Assembly: GCA_030745955.1 (NCBI GenBank)
Contig: JASLNQ010000013.1
Span: 1 to 16,050 of the forward strand
DNA from: Dehalococcoidia bacterium
GTDB taxonomy: Bacteria; Chloroflexota; Dehalococcoidia; UBA1151; UBA1328
Reading direction: 5' to 3'
DNA: 16,050 nt
Part shown: positions 1-8,935 of the stretch, piece after piece
Position numbering within the stretch: position 1 is the stretch's first letter
How the letters are laid out: every line of letters begins with the position of its first letter
Translations under genes and position numbers: made by a program
The notes under the pieces: model-generated
What the model saw: only the letters and a program-made list of their open reading frames with translations
What the model was told of the DNA's origin: nothing
Database searches by the model: none

Positions 1-941
1 TCCGCGGGCGATTGGACCTCCATGCGTGGCACCGACAAGAGCACCAGGCACACGAGGCTGACAACCAGGATTCCGTACATGACCGCGCGTGCGCCAATCC
101 TGTCGGACATCCACCCACCAAGTGCCCGTATGACACCGGATGGGAAGCTGAAAATCGCCGCCATCAACCCTGCACTGGCGATACTCATTGTGTAGACGTT
201 CACGTAGTAAGGAATCAGCCATTGTGCAAGGGCGACGAAACCTCCAAAGACCAGGAAATAATAGAGGCCAAATCGCCACACACGCATGTACTTGAGGGGA
301 GCCAATCGCTGTTTCAGGGTGTAACCGGCGTGCGACTCGATTTTCCTCGAATGCGTGAACAGGTAAAACAGCACACCCGTGATCGCCAGGACCGCGGCAT
401 AGATCTGCGGGAGAGTTCGCCAGCCTTCGATATTGGCTCCGTCATCCGTGAGCATCTTGAGAATCACAGGTGCGAACATGCTGGTGACGGCCGCTCCGGC
501 GTTACCCGCACCGAAGATACCGAGGGCGGTTCCCTGGTGCTTTCGATCGAACCAGACGGATGTAAAGGCGATGCCTACCGCAAACGAACCGCCAGCCATT
601 CCAAAACCCAGGCCGGCGAGAAAGAACGTCGCGAACGAATCGGCGTAGCTGACCAGGAACATCGGCACCGCCGCCACGATGAGTAGAACACTGAAAACGA
701 TCCGCCCGCCATACTTGTCGGTGAGTACGCCGAGGGGTAACCGCATGACCGAGCCCGTGAGCACGGGGATTCCGATCAACCAGCCCATCTGTGACTTATC
801 CCAGTCGTATTCCCCGTTGTCGACAAGATAAGTGATCAGCACGCCGTACGTCATCCAGGCAGCAAAAGCCACGGTGAATGCGAACGTGCTCATACCCAGA
901 ACGGTATAGGCATGACCTCGTTCCGCAGGATAGGAGTTCAA
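1..941 (-). CDS. narK: NarK-type nitrate/nitrite MFS transporter, C-terminus cut by window edge
   Basis: A reading frame open to the left edge translates to a multi-pass membrane protein of the major facilitator family, about 313 residues visible. The nitrate/nitrite porter signature is seen as GGSFAVGIAFTSVWF followed by a glycine-rich GIFGAGNAGAAV segment, and an MFS loop motif GVLTDKYGGR lies between helices 2 and 3. It probably imports nitrate or exchanges nitrate for nitrite across the cytoplasmic membrane. It lies directly downstream of narI and is probably the last gene of the nar operon. The frame is the same as narI after the narI TAA and has no ATG before 893. I chose the TTG at 941 (NSYPAERGHAYTVLG before MSTFAF) because the family normally has residues before helix 1; ATG at 893 is the alternative. 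Family assignment is firm, the start is not. Confidence 0.9.
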   Translation of the reverse strand, partial: MNSYPAERGHAYTVLGMSTFAFTVAFAAWMTYGVLITYLVDNGEYDWDKSQMGWLIGIPVLTGSVMRLPLGVLTDKYGGRIVFSVLLIVAAVPMFLVSYADSFATFFLAGLGFGMAGGSFAVGIAFTSVWFDRKHQGTALGIFGAGNAGAAVTSMFAPVILKMLTDDGANIEGWRTLPQIYAAVLAITGVLFYLFTHSRKIESHAGYTLKQRLAPLKYMRVWRFGLYYFLVFGGFVALAQWLIPYYVNVYTMSIASAGLMAAIFSFPSGVIRALGGWMSDRIGARAVMYGILVVSLVCLVLLSVPRMEVQSPA

Positions 942-962
942 CTTGTGGGTCCGCCCGCCTGG

Positions 963-1643
963 TTACATCCCACCAGAGCGTCGATTCCAAATGACCACCT
1001 GGTACGGTCGCCACAGGTAAGTGATCGGGACCGTGACGATGTGAACCAGTCGGGTGAACGGGAAGATCGTGATAATCACGAAACCGCCCAGCATGTGCAG
1101 CTTGACTACCCAGGGCAGGGACGTGACGAACGTTGTATCGGGGCTGAACTTCACCAGCGAAATGAGCCACGGGACTGCGGTAAACAGGTACCAGTCCGAA
1201 CCCCAGCGGAAGAACAACGCGACCCAGAACCCGAGGACCACTTGCGACAACAGGGCGACAAGCAGAACCCAATCCATGGTGGAGGTTACGGCAAGGATGC
1301 GGGCGTTGCGCAGGCGACGCAGAGTGAGCAACGCCAGGCCGAGTAAAGCGGCGAGCGCCAGTGCGAGCCCGATGACTTCTAGCACCCATAGCCTCGTCGG
1401 CTCGGCGATCAGGTCGGCCCAACCACTCGGCCACAGGAACGCAACGAGGTGGGCAAGCAGGATTATCAAGATGCCGTAGTGCCACGGCACCGAACCCCAG
1501 AAAAGTGCACGTCCTTCAAGAAACTGGGATGAAAAGCTTGAGTAGGAAAAGCGGTCGGTGTAGTAGCGGTACAGGCTGACCACCACCAAAAGCACGACAG
1601 CTACGTATGGAAATGCCACGAACAGCACGTCATCAACGAACAT
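963..1643 (-). CDS. narI: Nitrate reductase gamma subunit, cytochrome b (NarI)
   Basis: This 226-residue integral membrane protein matches the usual NarI length and has about five hydrophobic segments. It takes electrons from the quinol pool or a cytochrome and passes them through two b-type haems to NarH. Haem-ligand histidines are in the expected places: H55 in PWHYG, H65 in LLAHL, H183 in KLHML and H201 in RLVHI, with the 10- and 18-residue spacings known for NarI. The open frame extends upstream to 1703, but ATG 1643 is preferred: GGGAGG stands 8 nt before it, and the protein then begins with the normal hydrophobic N-terminus MFVDDVLFVAF. It overlaps the end of narJ by 11 nt, which suggests translational coupling. 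Downstream lies narK. Confidence 0.95.
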   Translation of the reverse strand: MFVDDVLFVAFPYVAVVLLVVVSLYRYYTDRFSYSSFSSQFLEGRALFWGSVPWHYGILIILLAHLVAFLWPSGWADLIAEPTRLWVLEVIGLALALAALLGLALLTLRRLRNARILAVTSTMDWVLLVALLSQVVLGFWVALFFRWGSDWYLFTAVPWLISLVKFSPDTTFVTSLPWVVKLHMLGGFVIITIFPFTRLVHIVTVPITYLWRPYQVVIWNRRSGGM

Positions 1644-2244
1644 TAGCGTTACCTCCCGCATTGTTGAGAACCGGGAACAACTCCGGGGATGGTGGATCCA
1701 CATCCAGCACGATCTGGAGAGCCCTCAACACGTTGGCATAGGGGTTGTATTCCTTCTGCTCCGGTTCATTGATCGTGGGTTCTTTTTCACGTGTCATCTT
1801 GGCCAGGGACGGAGCAAACCCAAACTCGATGATGTCGGCGACAAGTTCCTGATCGCTGCATACGGAAACGAATTCCAGCATCAATGACAACCGATCGGCC
1901 AGCTCGTTTTCTGGCGCCGTAAAACCGTGCGTGCGGTAGTGCTCTTTCAGCTCAACCAGGAAAACACTCCGCCGGTAGGTTTCTCCGAAGATCTGATAAC
2001 CGATGTATGGATGACAGGTGGCGTTCAGATCGAAGATCGCTGTGTATACCTCTTCAACACGTTCGGGTGTCATGTCCTTGATAGCGAGCCGGAAATTGGC
2101 GAGTAACGAGGCCGCCACAGGGAAGATCTCCGAGATTTCGGCCTCCGCTGTCCGCACCTGCTCCCACAATTCCTCACCCGGGTAGCCCAGGATACTGGCC
2201 AGGTGTCCCAGCATTTTCTGTTTGTGAACGACATCCCGCGTCAT
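1633..2244 (-). CDS. narJ: Nitrate reductase delta chain, NarJ/TorD-family chaperone
   Basis: This 203-residue soluble, mostly helical, acidic protein belongs to the NarJ assembly chaperones. NarJ binds the apo form of NarG in the cytoplasm, supports insertion of the molybdenum cofactor and iron-sulphur cluster, and is not part of the final enzyme. Family hallmarks are the N-terminal helix with LASILGYPGEELW, the central YTAIFDLNATCHPYIGYQIFGE stretch (split here: YTAIFDLNATCHPY, then IGYQIFGE), and the following LVELKEHYRTHGF. The start ATG overlaps the narH stop by one base (TGATG), and its own end overlaps narI by 11 nt, so it is embedded in a tightly coupled operon. The C-terminal tail, rich in P, E and N, is variable in the family. 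Confidence 0.94.
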   Translation of the reverse strand: MTRDVVHKQKMLGHLASILGYPGEELWEQVRTAEAEISEIFPVAASLLANFRLAIKDMTPERVEEVYTAIFDLNATCHPYIGYQIFGETYRRSVFLVELKEHYRTHGFTAPENELADRLSLMLEFVSVCSDQELVADIIEFGFAPSLAKMTREKEPTINEPEQKEYNPYANVLRALQIVLDVDPPSPELFPVLNNAGGNANVR

Positions 2245-3770
2245 CAGAATCTTCTCTCCGGAGCCGTGGTCCTGCCGAAACCACCAGCCTGCTTCTGCGT
2301 GTAGGGATCTCTCGTTTGCTCGATCGCCACCTCACGGGCCATTGGTGGCACGACGAACCGTTCTTCGTAGGTGGGAAGCGATGTTAGCTGGAATATCGCT
2401 TCTGCCTCTTCGGCAGTCATTCCGGCATTCTCCAGGGCTTTTGTCACCTCAGACTCGGGCACATCGCCTGCGCGCTCCGATCGCTTGAGGACCCGGACCG
2501 CAATCAGCTTCTTATAGACGGCCTCGATAATTCCTACGTTTCCGGCCGAAAACAGACTTGCGAGGTACTCGACCGGTACACGAGCGCGTTCCAACGCGCT
2601 TAGCAGCGGCCCGAGCCCCTCGGGGAAGTCTGCTGCGGCGTCGTACTTCCCGTTCTCATTGACCTTCGCCAGAACCGGCAGCATCGGGGGGACGTAGAAG
2701 AGCATGGGCAACGTGCGGTATTCGGAGTGAAGCGGTAGGGCAAGGTTCCACTGCTTCACAAATTTGTAAACAGGTGAATTCTGAGCCGATTCGATCATGG
2801 TGTCGGATATGCCGTTCGCCCTGGCACCCGCGATAACTTCGGGGTCGTTCGGATCCAGGATGAGAGAGCGTTGGGTTTCCACGAGGTCGGCCTCGGGTGC
2901 CGAAGCGTATTCCTCAATCCGATCCGCGTCGTACAACAGCAGGCCTATGTAACGAATCCGCCCGACGCACGAATGGAAGCATGCCGGCGGCTGTCCGCTC
3001 TCCAGCCGCGGGTAACACAGGATGCACTTCTCTGATTTTCCCGACTGCCAGTTGAAGTAGGTCTTCTTGTACGGGCAACCGGAAATGCACATGCGCCACG
3101 CCCGGCACTTGTCCTGGCTGATCAAGACAACCCCGTCTTCACCACGCTTGTAGATAGCGCCGGCCGGGCAGGCACCAACACAGGCTGGGTTAAGGCAGTG
3201 GTTGCATATTCTCGGCAGGTAGAAAAAGACCATCCGGTCGATTTCGTTGAGTTGTTCTCTCTCTTCGTCGGTGACGTTTTCCAGGTTGGGATCGTTCGAT
3301 GCGTATACCGGTGAACCACCAAGGTCATCGTCCCAATTGGGTCCGGCTTCTACCTCCATCGGCTTGCCGGTGACCATCGAAATAGCACGCGCGGTTGGTT
3401 GATCGTCGCCCTCAGGGGCATTAAACAGACCTTCGTAGTCGTACGTCCAGGGCTCGTAATAGTCGTCCATCGTCGGAAGATTCGGGTTCGCGAAAATGTT
3501 CCCGAGAGCACCCCATTTTTTCTGCAGCTTCAGCTTCAGTTTCACCTTCTTGGGGTTCGACGTGTCTATCTTCCAGCCGCCCTGGTACTTTTCCTGGTCT
3601 TCCCACTTCGTGGGGTAACCGGTGCCAGGCTTCGTCTCCACGTTGTTCCACCACATGTAGTCCGCACCCTTACGGTCGGTCCAGATGTTTTTGCAGGCAA
3701 TGCTGCAAGTGTGGCAACCGATGCATTTGTCCAGGTGAAACACCATGGAGACCTGAGATCGAACGTCCAT
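2244..3770 (-). CDS. narH: Nitrate reductase beta subunit, four-cluster ferredoxin protein (NarH)
   Basis: This 508-residue protein is the electron-transfer subunit that links NarI to NarG on the cytoplasmic face. Four cysteine groups are visible: CIGCHTCSIAC near the N-terminus, CNHCLNPACVGACP, CRAWRMCISGCP and CILC...ACFHSC. The tryptophan in CRAW replaces a cysteine, the known hallmark of the single [3Fe-4S] cluster among three [4Fe-4S] clusters. Conserved FNWQSGKSEKC, RIRYIGLLLYDADRIEE and LPLHSEYRTLPM blocks follow. I set the start at ATG 3770 (MDVRSQVSMVFHLDKC), where AAGGAG stands 6 nt upstream; the open frame reaches 3794, which would add eight residues not typical of the family. It ends at a TGATG junction with narJ. 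An 82-nt gap without notable features separates it from narG. Confidence 0.96.
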   Translation of the reverse strand: MDVRSQVSMVFHLDKCIGCHTCSIACKNIWTDRKGADYMWWNNVETKPGTGYPTKWEDQEKYQGGWKIDTSNPKKVKLKLKLQKKWGALGNIFANPNLPTMDDYYEPWTYDYEGLFNAPEGDDQPTARAISMVTGKPMEVEAGPNWDDDLGGSPVYASNDPNLENVTDEEREQLNEIDRMVFFYLPRICNHCLNPACVGACPAGAIYKRGEDGVVLISQDKCRAWRMCISGCPYKKTYFNWQSGKSEKCILCYPRLESGQPPACFHSCVGRIRYIGLLLYDADRIEEYASAPEADLVETQRSLILDPNDPEVIAGARANGISDTMIESAQNSPVYKFVKQWNLALPLHSEYRTLPMLFYVPPMLPVLAKVNENGKYDAAADFPEGLGPLLSALERARVPVEYLASLFSAGNVGIIEAVYKKLIAVRVLKRSERAGDVPESEVTKALENAGMTAEEAEAIFQLTSLPTYEERFVVPPMAREVAIEQTRDPYTQKQAGGFGRTTAPERRF

Positions 3771-3852
3771 CATTAACTCCTTAGCCAGGAACACTGGATG
3801 AGTGATTCACAGTCACCAGACGAATCGCACATATTCACCGAGTTCAGCATGG

Positions 3853-6800
3853 CTACCATTCCAATTTCTCTAGCTTGCGCACGACCACATACGTGTCCCG
3901 GGTGAAAATCCCGATGGGTCCCCAGTAGTTGAAGCCGTAGGTGAATTGGGCGTATCCACCGGCCAGCAACACCGGGTTAATGCGAGTACGGGTCAAGCTG
4001 TTGTGCCCACCGGCACGCCTTCCACCCCGTTCCTGCGATTTCGGGATGTAAATGGTCCGTTCAACCGCGTGGTAGTACAGGCACATCCCGGGTTGCACCC
4101 GGGCACTGACATTTGCTCGAGTCACTACGACACCGTTGTCGTTCACAACCTCCACCCAGTCGTTGTCCACAAGGCCGATCTTGTCGGCGTCCTCGACACT
4201 GATCCAGACCGGGTCCATGCCGCGCGACAGCGTGAGCATCCGCAGGTTGTCTTTGTAGGTGGAGTGAATGTTCCACTTCCCGTGCGGCGTGATGTAATTC
4301 AGCACGAGACTGTTTCCATCGACCGGCGTACGGACGATGTCACCGGTCTTCGAGTGATCGAGTCTCGGCTTGTACGTCGGCATCTGTTCGCCCCAGTCCA
4401 TGTACCAGGGGTGATCGATGTACATGTGCTGGCGACCGGTAAGAGTCCGCCACGGCACCAGTCGATTAACGTTGATTGCCCACGCCGTGTAGGCGTTGCC
4501 ATCGTTGACAAGACCGGTCCAGCACGGGCTGATCAATGTCCGCCGCACCTGTTGTTTGATGTCGAAGAACGACATCCTTTCCGCCCTGACACCTTCGGCC
4601 AGATCGGCCAATTCAATCCCGGTCCGTTCTTCCTCGTGCTTAAACGCCTGGTAGGCAACTTCACCGTTGGTTTCGGGGGCCGAATGCAGTATCACATTCG
4701 CAGCATCGAGGGCGTCCTCCAGCGACGGGTACTTATTGCCACCCCACTCCGTTGTGCGGGTGTGCCTTGAATCCGGCGGACCGCCAGACGGGGCTTCCAT
4801 GAGTTCGGCGTACGACTGTTCTGCCGGAACATAAACGCCGTTCCCGCTGTAACCATCACCGGGTACGTTCGGTCCCAGCGTAATGAACTTGTTGTAGAGA
4901 TTCGCGTAATCCCGCTCGACTACCTGCATGTGAGGCATGGTCTTGCCCGGAATCGCTTCCGCCTGGCCTTCGCGCCAGTCGGCGACATCGGTCTGACCGA
5001 GCTCGTCCGCAGTGTCGTGCATGAGTGGAGTTGCAACGATGTCTTTTACAGGTTCAGGGAAGGTTTGCGGAGCAATCTCGCTCACTTTCTTGGCGAGAGC
5101 CTTGAAAATGTCCCAGTCCGTCCTCGATTCCCACACGGGTGGAATAGCCGCGCTGAGTGGGTGAACGAACGAGTGGAGGTCGGTCGTGTTGAGATCGTTT
5201 TTCTCGTACCAGAACGCCGTGGGCAAAATGATGTCCGAGTACAGCGCGGTCGAGTCCATCCGGAAGTTGATATCAACGACCAGGTCCATTTTTCCTCTTG
5301 GCGCATCTTCCCGGAACTTGACCTCTTTCACGCTGTCCCTTGCGTGCTCCTCTGCGATCGCGTTATCGTGAGTTCCCAGGTAGTGCCTGAGGAAAAATTC
5401 ATGACCCTTGGCGCTGGACTGTATGGCGTTGCCACGCCATATGATCCACGTACGCGGCCAGTTTTCTGGCGCGTCAGGATCATCAACGGAGAAATTCACA
5501 TCGCCTGATTTGAGCTGGTCGGCGGTCCACTGCGCAGCGTCACCGCCTGCCGCTTCGGCCCTCGCGGCCAGTTCGATTGAGTTTTCACCGAATTGCGGGT
5601 AGGACGGCATCCATCCCATTCGGACCGATTTCGCTGTCAGGTCCATCGCATGGCCCTTGGCCCAGCGTGTTTCCTGTGGCACCGATGCATAATCGGTGAA
5701 GTCACCTTCATAGCGCCACTGGTCGCTGTTTACGTAGTGCCAGGTGGGCGACTGCTGCCGTCGCGGCGGCTTCGTCCAGTCGGTCGCAAATGCGAGAGTC
5801 GTCCACGGCGCCACCAGCGTGAGTTTTTCCTGGCCGACGTAGTGGTTCATCCCACCACCGTTCTGACCGGGGCATCCCGTGAGGATGAGGGCCGTAATGG
5901 GGGCGCGATACGACAGGTTGTTGTTGTACCAGTGGTTGATGCTGGCACCGATGATGATCATCGACTTGCCGTTGGTAGCCTCGGCGGTCCCGGCAAATTC
6001 CCGCGCCAGGCGGATAATCGTGTCGCGCCCGATGCCCGTCAGCTTTTCCTGCCATGCCGGGGTATAGGCGTTGTCGTCGTCGTAACTGGTGGGGTAGTCG
6101 CCCTCAAGCCCTCGACTCACGCCAAACTGAGCCATCGTCAGGTCAAACACGGTGGCGGTGGGCACCCTGCCCTCCGCCGTTTCCACGTACCTGATCGGCA
6201 CGCCACGGAGCCTGGTGCTCTCGCTTTCGAAATCGTTGTACGAAACCTGGACGACTTCGTCGTGCTCATCCAGATACGACAGCACAGGAGTGATCGGGCT
6301 GTCGTCCAGCCCGTCCTCCATCTTGAGGTTCCACTTTCCGACCTCGTCGCTCCAGCGGTGCCCGACGGAGCCTTTTGGCGAACGGTGTTCACCGCTGGCT
6401 GCGTCATGGACCAGGAATTTCCAGTCACCGTTTTCAACACCCTGGTATCGGGCAAGGCGGTTTGCACGAAGCATGCGCCCGGCAGCGTATCCGCCTTCGA
6501 TCTTTTCCAGTTCCACCACGAACGGCGAGTCGGAATAGCGCTCAAGGTAGTCTTTGAAGTACGGCACCTCACGATCGACGTGAAATTCTTTGAGGATGAC
6601 GTGGTTGACGGCCATCCAGAGGGCGGTGTCCTGCCCGGCGGTCACCGGGATCCACTCGTCCGAGAACTTCGCCACCTGGCTGTAGTCCGGTGAAATGACG
6701 ACAAACTTGGCGCCGGCGGTGCGCGCCTCTGAAATGAAATGGACGTCTGGCGTCCGTGTCATGTTCAGGTTGGCACCCATAGATACGATGAACTTCGAGT

Positions 6801-7485
6801 TGTACCAGTCGGCACTTTCGCACACGTCAGTTTGGTCGCCCCAGATCTCCGGGAAAGCGTTGGGGAGATCGGCGTACCAGTCGTAGAAACTCATGTTTAC
6901 GCCGCCGAACAGTTGCAAGAACCTGGATCCGGCAGCGTATGACAGGTAAGACATCGCAGGAATCGGCGCGAAACCGAAGACACGGTCGGGACCCCACTTC
7001 TTTGCCGTGTACAGGCAAGAGGCGGATACGATCTCAAGCACTTCATTCCAGTTGGAGCGTCGGAATCCACCCTTGCCGCGCGCGGTCTGGTAGCGAGAAC
7101 GTTTTGTCTCGTCTTCTACGATTGAGGCCCAGGCGTCGACCGGGTTGGCGTGCTTTTCCTTCGCCTGTCGCCAGAAGTCCATGAGCGGGCCGCGAACGTA
7201 GGGATACTTGACCCGGATCGGGCTATAGACGTACCAGGAGGCCGAAATGCCGCGCTGGCAACCACGTGGCTCGTACGGTGGCAGACATTTGTTCAGCGCC
7301 GGGTAGTCAACCTGCTGCATCTCCCAGGTGACGATCCCGTCCTTCGTGTAAATCGCCCATGAACAGCCACCGGTGCAGTTCACTCCGTGAGTGCTGCGAG
7401 TGACATTGTCATGCTGCCAGCGGTTTCTGTAGAGCTCTTCCCACCGGCGCGCTTTGGGATCTACTAGGTCTTGGATCCATCCCAT
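3853..7485 (-). CDS. narG: Nitrate reductase (or nitrite oxidoreductase) alpha subunit, molybdopterin enzyme
   Basis: This 1210-residue catalytic subunit carries the bis-MGD molybdenum cofactor and one iron-sulphur cluster. The N-terminal cluster ligands H33, C37, C41 and C76 ([13 protein letters not shown] ... EPRGCQRG) have the NarG-type His-Cys3 arrangement. The segment YDWYADLP around residues 201-208 contains the aspartate known to bind molybdenum in Nar[17 protein letters not shown] and TRTPDVHF are further family blocks, and the C-terminal third is the molydopterin-dinucleotide binding domain. There is no twin-arginine signal, so it should face the cytoplasm. The start is supported by AAGGAGA about 10 nt upstream of ATG 7485. 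NarG and NxrA of the cytoplasmic type are close relatives, and sequence alone does not settle the physiological direction. The gene follows the dihaem cytochrome gene after 48 nt. Confidence 0.96.
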   Translation of the reverse strand: MGWIQDLVDPKARRWEELYRNRWQHDNVTRSTHGVNCTGGCSWAIYTKDGIVTWEMQQVDYPALNKCLPPYEPRGCQRGISASWYVYSPIRVKYPYVRGPLMDFWRQAKEKHANPVDAWASIVEDETKRSRYQTARGKGGFRRSNWNEVLEIVSASCLYTAKKWGPDRVFGFAPIPAMSYLSYAAGSRFLQLFGGVNMSFYDWYADLPNAFPEIWGDQTDVCESADWYNSKFIVSMGANLNMTRTPDVHFISEARTAGAKFVVISPDYSQVAKFSDEWIPVTAGQDTALWMAVNHVILKEFHVDREVPYFKDYLERYSDSPFVVELEKIEGGYAAGRMLRANRLARYQGVENGDWKFLVHDAASGEHRSPKGSVGHRWSDEVGKWNLKMEDGLDDSPITPVLSYLDEHDEVVQVSYNDFESESTRLRGVPIRYVETAEGRVPTATVFDLTMAQFGVSRGLEGDYPTSYDDDNAYTPAWQEKLTGIGRDTIIRLAREFAGTAEATNGKSMIIIGASINHWYNNNLSYRAPITALILTGCPGQNGGGMNHYVGQEKLTLVAPWTTLAFATDWTKPPRRQQSPTWHYVNSDQWRYEGDFTDYASVPQETRWAKGHAMDLTAKSVRMGWMPSYPQFGENSIELAARAEAAGGDAAQWTADQLKSGDVNFSVDDPDAPENWPRTWIIWRGNAIQSSAKGHEFFLRHYLGTHDNAIAEEHARDSVKEVKFREDAPRGKMDLVVDINFRMDSTALYSDIILPTAFWYEKNDLNTTDLHSFVHPLSAAIPPVWESRTDWDIFKALAKKVSEIAPQTFPEPVKDIVATPLMHDTADELGQTDVADWREGQAEAIPGKTMPHMQVVERDYANLYNKFITLGPNVPGDGYSGNGVYVPAEQSYAELMEAPSGGPPDSRHTRTTEWGGNKYPSLEDALDAANVILHSAPETNGEVAYQAFKHEEERTGIELADLAEGVRAERMSFFDIKQQVRRTLISPCWTGLVNDGNAYTAWAINVNRLVPWRTLTGRQHMYIDHPWYMDWGEQMPTYKPRLDHSKTGDIVRTPVDGNSLVLNYITPHGKWNIHSTYKDNLRMLTLSRGMDPVWISVEDADKIGLVDNDWVEVVNDNGVVVTRANVSARVQPGMCLYYHAVERTIYIPKSQERGGRRAGGHNSLTRTRINPVLLAGGYAQFTYGFNYWGPIGIFTRDTYVVVRKLEKLEW

Positions 7486-7516
7486 AACAGTGCAGTCTCC
7501 TTGATTCCTAAGTGGC

Positions 7517-7547
7517 CGTCACGATGGCGACTTTTATCGCCGTGACG
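7517..7547 (-). other. Strong hairpin at the narC-narG junction
   Basis: A nested inverted repeat spans the narC stop codon: outer arms CGTCAC/GTGACG, inner arms GGCGA/TCGCC around a 6-nt loop, with a 3-nt bulge on one side. No T run follows, so it does not look like a classic terminator. It may act as an mRNA processing or stability element that sets different levels of narC and narG. Function is inferred only from structure. Confidence 0.5.
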
Positions 7548-8457
7548 AAGTCGCTGACTCATCCCAGAAAAGCCCGGTCAGCAATCGTTTCAATATGTTT
7601 CCCGAATGATCGCTCGATAGCGCGGTTGTCGGAACCATCGACTTCCGGACACCCCGGAGGCGGCGACGCCAGATGAGCTGCGTGAACAACGCAATGATGA
7701 CAACACCACCCACTGCCACCCCGAAAAGTTGTACGACCTGTGCAGTTTCCCGTGCGGAGATATCGGCAGATTTGAAGAAGGCCAGCAGGTCGGATTTTTC
7801 CTGGTCAGTTAGCGGCCGTTCGCTAAAGATCGGACTCATCGGAGCCACGGTTTCCGGCCAAACGATCAGAGCATCACCGAGCTTTGCGTAGGCACCGGTC
7901 AGGTCAGGCCCGAGCGAGCCCCCACCGAAGGCACCAATTCCACTACTGCTATGGCATGCGGCACACGATGGCCCCCGGTTTTCGAACCGGTTCGGTCCGG
8001 TGAACAGGTTTTCTCCCCGTTCCGCGTTTCCCTCACCAGCCGGAGCCGAGATGAGTTCTGGTTCTGGTGATCTTGCGTCCGGTCCCGAAAGGGTGCCGAG
8101 ATAGGCGATCAGGCTTTCCAGATCGCCGGATGAGAGCGATGCTCCGACTGTGGCCGGCATGGCGTCTAGAAATCCCTCAACGATAACTGCACCCGGGTCG
8201 AGGATCGACTCGCGGATGTAGTCTTCGGAAGGCGCCCGATCAACAATGCCGGCGAGTCCCGGCCCAACGAGTGGGTCGGTTCCGGTGGAGTGACACACAG
8301 CGCAGTTCGCAGTGAATACCGATTCGCCATCGGCAACGGACTGGGCATGAACGGTTGTCCTGGTGCCGAAGAACAATGTCACAGCCAGAACTGCGAGCAA
8401 AATCAGGAGGAGAAACGGTCGTTGCAGCGAGGTACGATTTCCGATCTTTTTGATCAT
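7534..8457 (-). CDS. narC: Membrane-anchored dihaem cytochrome c, NarC-like
   Basis: This 307-residue protein has an N-terminal hydrophobic segment (about 14-30) ending in an AQS-type signal cleavage region, and two haem c sites, CAVCH at 52-56 and CAACH at 165-169. Likely distal methionines are in DAMP (M100) and APMSP (M207). A single C-terminal membrane helix (about 243-262) is followed by RRRLR and a 40-residue basic tail. The haem domains should lie outside the cytoplasmic membrane. A dihaem cytochrome gene directly before narG is known from Thermus, where NarC is needed for assembly of, and electron transfer to, the nitrate reductase; a cytochrome c gene also precedes nxrA in Nitrobacter. 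The open frame extends to 8586, but that would overlap the upstream small gene and precede the signal sequence, so ATG 8457 is chosen although its ribosome binding site is weak. The symbol is assigned by context. Confidence 0.85.
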   Translation of the reverse strand: MIKKIGNRTSLQRPFLLLILLAVLAVTLFFGTRTTVHAQSVADGESVFTANCAVCHSTGTDPLVGPGLAGIVDRAPSEDYIRESILDPGAVIVEGFLDAMPATVGASLSSGDLESLIAYLGTLSGPDARSPEPELISAPAGEGNAERGENLFTGPNRFENRGPSCAACHSSSGIGAFGGGSLGPDLTGAYAKLGDALIVWPETVAPMSPIFSERPLTDQEKSDLLAFFKSADISARETAQVVQLFGVAVGGVVIIALFTQLIWRRRLRGVRKSMVPTTALSSDHSGNILKRLLTGLFWDESATSSRR

Positions 8458-8497
8458 TGTGGTGAATCCGATGTGATCGCCTTTGGTTGGGCTCGCC

Positions 8498-8743
8498 TCA
8501 GCAAGGCGGTGATACCCCCGCCTGTTCGCTGACATATGCGAGCAGATCGGCAAGTTTCGAGAAATAAATCTGTTGTTGTTGCGCATCGAGCACTCGCCAC
8601 CGCCATTGTGGCTCCGCCGTGTCTTCTGCCCCTTCCAACCACAGAGTCATGACGAAAGAGTTCCTCCGCGTGACGGGTTTTGCCACCTGCTCTTCTAACT
8701 GGCTCGCGTCGTGTGTGATCTTTTTCTCATTCGGGTCTTTCAT
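8498..8743 (-). CDS. Small unknown protein at the head of the nar operon
   Basis: I do not recognise this 81-residue protein with certainty. It is soluble, with a charged N-terminus (MKDPNEKKITHD) and a core that runs SFVMTLWLEG, WRWRVLDAQ, YFSKLADLLAYVSEQ. The pattern of a short beta hairpin with WRW, then YF..L.DL..Y, resembles small proteins I associate with Chloroflexota and Cyanobacteria, but I cannot name a family with a known role. It is co-directional with and 40 nt upstream of the cytochrome gene and is the first gene after the putative nar promoter, so it is probably co-transcribed with nar. A weak AAAGGTG lies about 10 nt before the ATG. A regulatory or assembly role is possible but not shown. 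Confidence 0.7.
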   Translation of the reverse strand: MKDPNEKKITHDASQLEEQVAKPVTRRNSFVMTLWLEGAEDTAEPQWRWRVLDAQQQQIYFSKLADLLAYVSEQAGVSPPC

Positions 8744-8843
8744 GACGCTTACACACCTTTACCAGCCCCTCGAAATCGAGGTTTGCGTGCAGTCGGGAAA
8801 ATCTAAGCGTTCCGACCGATGCCGGTTCGAAACATCTATCCGG

Positions 8844-8849
8844 ATCATA
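8844..8849 (-). promoter_or_regulatory. Candidate -10 element of the nar operon promoter
   Basis: TATGAT on the minus strand lies 13 nt downstream of the heptamer repeats, so a -35 region at normal spacing would overlap the repeats. No good -35 consensus is visible there, which fits a promoter that needs an activator. Transcription would start about 90 nt before the 81-residue gene. Confidence 0.4.
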
Positions 8850-8862
8850 GGACACCCGATCG

Positions 8863-8880
8863 CGCTTACTCGCCGCTTAC
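8863..8880 (-). promoter_or_regulatory. Tandem heptamer repeats, candidate operator for the BTAD regulator
   Basis: On the minus strand GTAAGCG-GCGA-GTAAGCG forms two identical 7-mers with a 4-nt spacer, an 11-nt period. This is the geometry known for SARP/OmpR-type winged-helix activators, and the gene just upstream encodes a BTAD-type regulator. A third GTAAGCG copy stands at 8752-8746, directly before the ATG of the 81-residue gene. The last bases also form CGCTTacAAGCG with flanking sequence. Binding is inferred. Confidence 0.5.
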
Positions 8881-8935
8881 AAGCGAGTGTCAACAGCCGC
8901 GATGGTGATCGGCCTGGAGGGGTGGGACCGGGTGG

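Noticed and set aside
796..1485. 229-codon minus-strand frame overlapping narI and narK
   Set aside because: Shadow of narI and narK in another frame; proline, arginine and histidine-rich without a family pattern.
5593..6693. 366-codon open frame on the plus strand antisense to narG, and other long plus-strand frames such as 12-686 and 3946-4770
   Set aside because: They lie opposite strongly supported nar genes, have arginine/histidine-rich, low-pattern composition typical of shadow frames in GC-rich DNA, and no recognisable domain.
8744..8935. FNR-type box (TTGAT-N4-ATCAA) in the nar promoter region
   Set aside because: No match by eye on either strand; the heptamer repeats are the only clear symmetric or repeated motif there.
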